A stretch of DNA of 16,277 nt from Peptoniphilus_E sp964345555 (GTDB lineage: Bacteria; Bacillota; Clostridia; Tissierellales; Peptoniphilaceae). This document shows, one piece after another, positions 13,827 to 16,277 of the stretch; position 1 is the first letter of the stretch; each line of letters starts with the position of its first letter. Made by a program: the position numbers and the translations under genes. Where the stretch lies: positions 1 to 16,277 of the forward strand of contig CAYFRD010000033.1 in NCBI GenBank assembly GCA_964345555.1. The letters run 5' to 3'. The notes beneath the pieces were generated by a model that was not told the origin of the DNA, made no database searches, and saw nothing but the letters and a program-made list of their open reading frames with translations.

Positions 13827-15045
13827 ATGGCAAGATTTACATTACCAAGAGACATTTATCACGGCAAGGGATCTTTGGAGGAATTGAAGAACTTAAAGGG
13901 TAAAAAAGCGATGATCTGTGTTGGCGGCGGTTCAATGAAGAGATTCGGATTTTTGCAAAAAGCGGAAGATTATCTGAAAGAAGCCGGAATGGAAGTTGAA
14001 CTTTTCGAAGGTATTGAACCGGATCCATCTGTAGATACAGTCATGAAGGGCGCTGAAGCAATGCTGAAGTTTGAACCTGATTGGATAATTGCCATCGGAG
14101 GAGGCTCTCCCATTGACGCAGCTAAGGCTATGTGGATAAAATACGAATATCCGGACATCACCTTTGAAGATATGTGTAAAGTTTTCGGAATTCCTGAATT
14201 AAGACGTAGGGCACATTTCTGTGCAGTTTCGTCAACATCAGGAACAGCTACTGAAGTAACAGCATTCTCAATAATAACTGATTATGAAAAGGGAATAAAG
14301 TACCCAATAGCTGACTTTGAAATAACTCCCGATGTAGCGATAGTTGATCCTGAATTAGCTGAAACAATGCCTCAAAAATTAGTTGCACATACAGGCATGG
14401 ACGCTATGACTCACGCAATTGAAGCATATGTATCTACAGCTAACAGTGCATATTCCGATCCTCTGGCAATATTTGCAATTCAAACAATTCAAGACAAATT
14501 AGTTCCATCCTACAATGGCGATATGGAAGCGAGAGCAGAAATGCACGACGCTCAATGTTTAGCAGGAATGGCATTTTCAAATGCACTCTTGGGAATAGTT
14601 CATTCAATGGCTCATAAAACAGGTGCGGTTTTTTGCTGATTACGGCGCACACATAATCCACGGTGCAGCTAATGCAATGTATTTGCCAAAGGTAATTGCA
14701 TATAACGCAAAGGATGAAACGGCTAAAAAACGTTATGGAGTAATAGCTGATTACATGAAACTTGGCGGAGCCAATGATGATGAAAAAGTCGTTAAATTAA
14801 TAGAATTTCTAAGAGGAATGAACGACTCATTGAATATTCCTCACTGCATTAAGAACTATGGAAAAGACAGCTATCCAACAGAAGAAGGCTTTGTGCCTGA
14901 AGAAGTTTTCCTTGAAAGACTTCCAAAAATTGCAGAACTTGCCATAGGAGATGCTTGCACAGGCTCAAACCCGAGACAACCTAACCAAGAAGAAATGGAA
15001 AAACTTTTAAAATGTTGCTACTATGACACAGAAGTAGACTTTTAA
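13827..15045 (+). pseudogene. Iron-containing alcohol dehydrogenase, frameshifted
   Basis: Group III (Fe-ADH) dehydrogenase reducing aldehydes or ketones to alcohols with NAD(P)H; possibly butanol-type. The N-terminal nucleotide domain has GGGSPIDAAKAM (91-102). Iron-binding residues Asp192 and His196 (GMDAMTHAIEAY) and His259 (IVHSMAHKTGA) lie in the first frame. That frame stops at 14637-14639 (TGA) after a T6 run at 14629-14634. Removing one T continues as ...AVFADYGAHIIHGAANAMYLP..., restores the final His ligand (about His278) and gives 405 residues, normal for the family. The truncated 270-residue product lacks that ligand and the rest of the helical domain, so would be inactive. Homopolymer position makes a sequencing error a real possibility. 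It stands alone between terminators. Confidence 0.88.
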
Positions 15046-15058
15046 TAGGAATCACATG

Positions 15059-15089
15059 AGGTCTGAAGAAAATTCTTTGGACCTTTTTT
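15059..15089 (+). terminator. Terminator after the alcohol dehydrogenase gene
   Basis: 10-bp stem AGGTCTGAAG (15059-15068) with CTTTGGACCT (15075-15084), two G-U pairs, loop AAAATT, then five T. It ends only 14 nt before the next start codon, so the ribosome-binding site of the glycosylase gene lies directly at its foot. Confidence 0.75.
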
Positions 15090-15102
15090 ATAGGAGAAAC
15101 TG

Positions 15103-15612
15103 GTGAAATACGGAAAATACCAAACCTTAATACATCCATTAAAACCAATATATGATGAAAATTCAAAGATACTTATACTGGGCAGCTTCCCCTCTGTAAA
15201 ATCGAGAGAAGAAGATTTTTTCTATGCAAATCCTCAAAACAGGTTTTGGAAACTGATGTCGATATTGTTGGGAGATGAATTAGAAAAGGACACCGAAATC
15301 AAAAAAATATTTTTATTAAAACGCAACATAGCACTTTACGATGTTGTATACAAATGCGATATAATAGGGTCGATGGACAGCAGCATAAAAAATGTAGAAC
15401 CAACCGATATCAGGGTCATAAAAGAAAAATCAAAAATAAAGAAAATTTTTTGCAACGGAGGTCTGTCTCATAAGTATTATAATAAATACCATAGAGATAT
15501 CTTAAATATGGAAGCTGTGAAACTTCCCGGAACAAGCTCTGCAAATGCAAGATACAAATTGGAAGATTTAGTTGAAAGTTGGAAAATCATATTAGATTAT
15601 TTAAAGAGTTGA
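15103..15612 (+). CDS. DNA-deoxyinosine (hypoxanthine) glycosylase, uracil-DNA glycosylase superfamily
   Basis: 169-residue base-excision repair enzyme of the family 6 (HDG) type, which removes hypoxanthine, the product of adenine deamination, from DNA. Motif A region GSFPSVKSREEDFFY (27-41) with the nearby PQNRFW, the block IALYDVVYKCDIIGSMDSSIKN (76-97), IFCNGG (115-120) and the DNA-contact motif LPGTSSANA (141-149; usually LPSTSPANA) match the family. The start is GTG at 15103 with AGGAGA 5 nt upstream. No promoter is visible after the preceding terminator, so expression may depend on read-through. It is followed after 4 nt by the NAD(P)HX epimerase gene. Confidence 0.85.
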   Translation: MKYGKYQTLIHPLKPIYDENSKILILGSFPSVKSREEDFFYANPQNRFWKLMSILLGDELEKDTEIKKIFLLKRNIALYDVVYKCDIIGSMDSSIKNVEPTDIRVIKEKSKIKKIFCNGGLSHKYYNKYHRDILNMEAVKLPGTSSANARYKLEDLVESWKIILDYLKS

Positions 15613-15616
15613 TGAA

Positions 15617-16255
15617 ATGAACAAAGAAGTAATAAGCGTAGAAGAAATGAACAAAGCAGACAAAAAAGCGATAGAACAATATAAAATCCCATCAATAGTG
15701 CTCATGGAAAATGCGGCATTGTCTTTTTTCCATGAAGTAAAGGACATGTCAGGCAAATTTACAATAGTATGCTCCACAGGTAACAACGGAGGAGACGGAT
15801 TAGCCATTGCAAGACATCTTTTGTTAAACAATAAAAATGTGGTCGTATACATAATCGGTAATAATGCAAAGACGAGCAAAGACTTTAAGATAAATTATGA
15901 AATACTTAAACAATTAAAAGCTCCTATAAAAATTTTAGAAGAAAATAATTTAAAGGACTTTAAAGAAGATCTAAAAAACAGTGTGGTAATAGACAGTATA
16001 TTCGGAACGGGATTATCTAGGAAAGTAGAAGGGCTCTATGCACAGGCTATAAGTACAATCAATAAATTTGCAAATAAAACAGTAGCAGTAGACATAGCCT
16101 CAGGATTAAACGGAGACACCGGCGAAGTGATGGGTACTTGCATAGAACCGGACAAAACCATTACCTTTCACAAATTGAAAAAGGGAATAGAGCTTGCCGA
16201 CACAAAGCATAAGGGTGAAGTTTGTGTTAAATATATAAGTATTCCCGATTTTTAA
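15617..16255 (+). CDS. nnrE: NAD(P)HX epimerase (YjeF_N domain, stand-alone)
   Basis: 212-residue metabolite-repair enzyme that interconverts R- and S-forms of hydrated NAD(P)H, so that the S-specific dehydratase can repair it. LMENAA (29-34), the nucleotide loop GNNGGDG (55-61), DSIFGTGL (126-133) and the late motif DIASGLNGDTG (159-169) are all present. In many bacteria this domain is fused to the dehydratase (NnrD/YjeF_C); here it ends at TAA 16253-16255 with an in-frame stop again shortly after, so no fusion. The dehydratase may lie beyond the window. It starts 4 nt after the glycosylase stop with only a weak ribosome-binding site, suggesting coupled translation. Confidence 0.9.
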   Translation: MNKEVISVEEMNKADKKAIEQYKIPSIVLMENAALSFFHEVKDMSGKFTIVCSTGNNGGDGLAIARHLLLNNKNVVVYIIGNNAKTSKDFKINYEILKQLKAPIKILEENNLKDFKEDLKNSVVIDSIFGTGLSRKVEGLYAQAISTINKFANKTVAVDIASGLNGDTGEVMGTCIEPDKTITFHKLKKGIELADTKHKGEVCVKYISIPDF

Positions 16256-16277
16256 TAAATTGTTTTTTAGAAAGAAT

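Overview
This window looks like chromosome from a low-GC, anaerobic Gram-positive bacterium (Bacillota; Clostridia or Tissierellia-like). The signs are AT-rich intergenic DNA, strong AAGGAG ribosome-binding sites, lipoprotein substrate-binding proteins with lipoboxes, a T-box riboswitch, and an iron-dependent alcohol dehydrogenase. I cannot name the genus. No phage, insertion sequence, CRISPR array, tRNA or rRNA is visible.

Layout. 1-121: C-terminal tail of a membrane protein, followed by a perfect hairpin. 310-1581: uracil permease. 1636-2469 (minus): pirin, convergent with the permease across a shared terminator. 2629-4814: two genes, a K+/H+ antiporter with two RCK_C-like repeats and a flavoprotein with a four-cysteine cluster. 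5037-8771: four-gene operon of a SAM methyltransferase and a metal-chelate-type ABC importer (lipoprotein, FecCD permease, ATPase). 8861-9501: Crp/Fnr-family regulator. 9679-10338 (minus): double-cupin protein. 10588-13644: tryptophan T-box leader followed by trpXYZ-type ABC transporter genes. 13827-15045: iron-containing alcohol dehydrogenase. 15103-16255: deoxyinosine-type DNA glycosylase and NAD(P)HX epimerase.

The most interesting part is 4.9-10.4 kb. The methyltransferase/ABC operon and the divergent cupin gene lie on either side of the Crp/Fnr regulator gene. Both have the same 14-bp palindrome GTTGC-N4-GCAAC, in each case exactly 22 nt before a -10 hexamer. That places the palindrome at about -41.5 from the predicted transcription start, the class II activator position. 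A second palindrome, TGATA-N5-TATCA (Fur-like), directly abuts the first in the operon promoter and recurs over the predicted start of the regulator gene. I read this as a small regulon in which an activator and a metal-responsive repressor jointly control a methyltransferase-linked metallophore uptake system and a cupin.

Three genes are broken by one change each: an in-frame amber codon in the substrate-binding protein, a 1-nt loss in a G-run in the regulator, and a 1-nt gain in a T-run in the alcohol dehydrogenase. Otherwise the halves fit their families well, so the breaks are either very recent or sequencing errors. The tryptophan assignment of the second transporter is well supported by a TGG specifier codon in a complete T-box leader.
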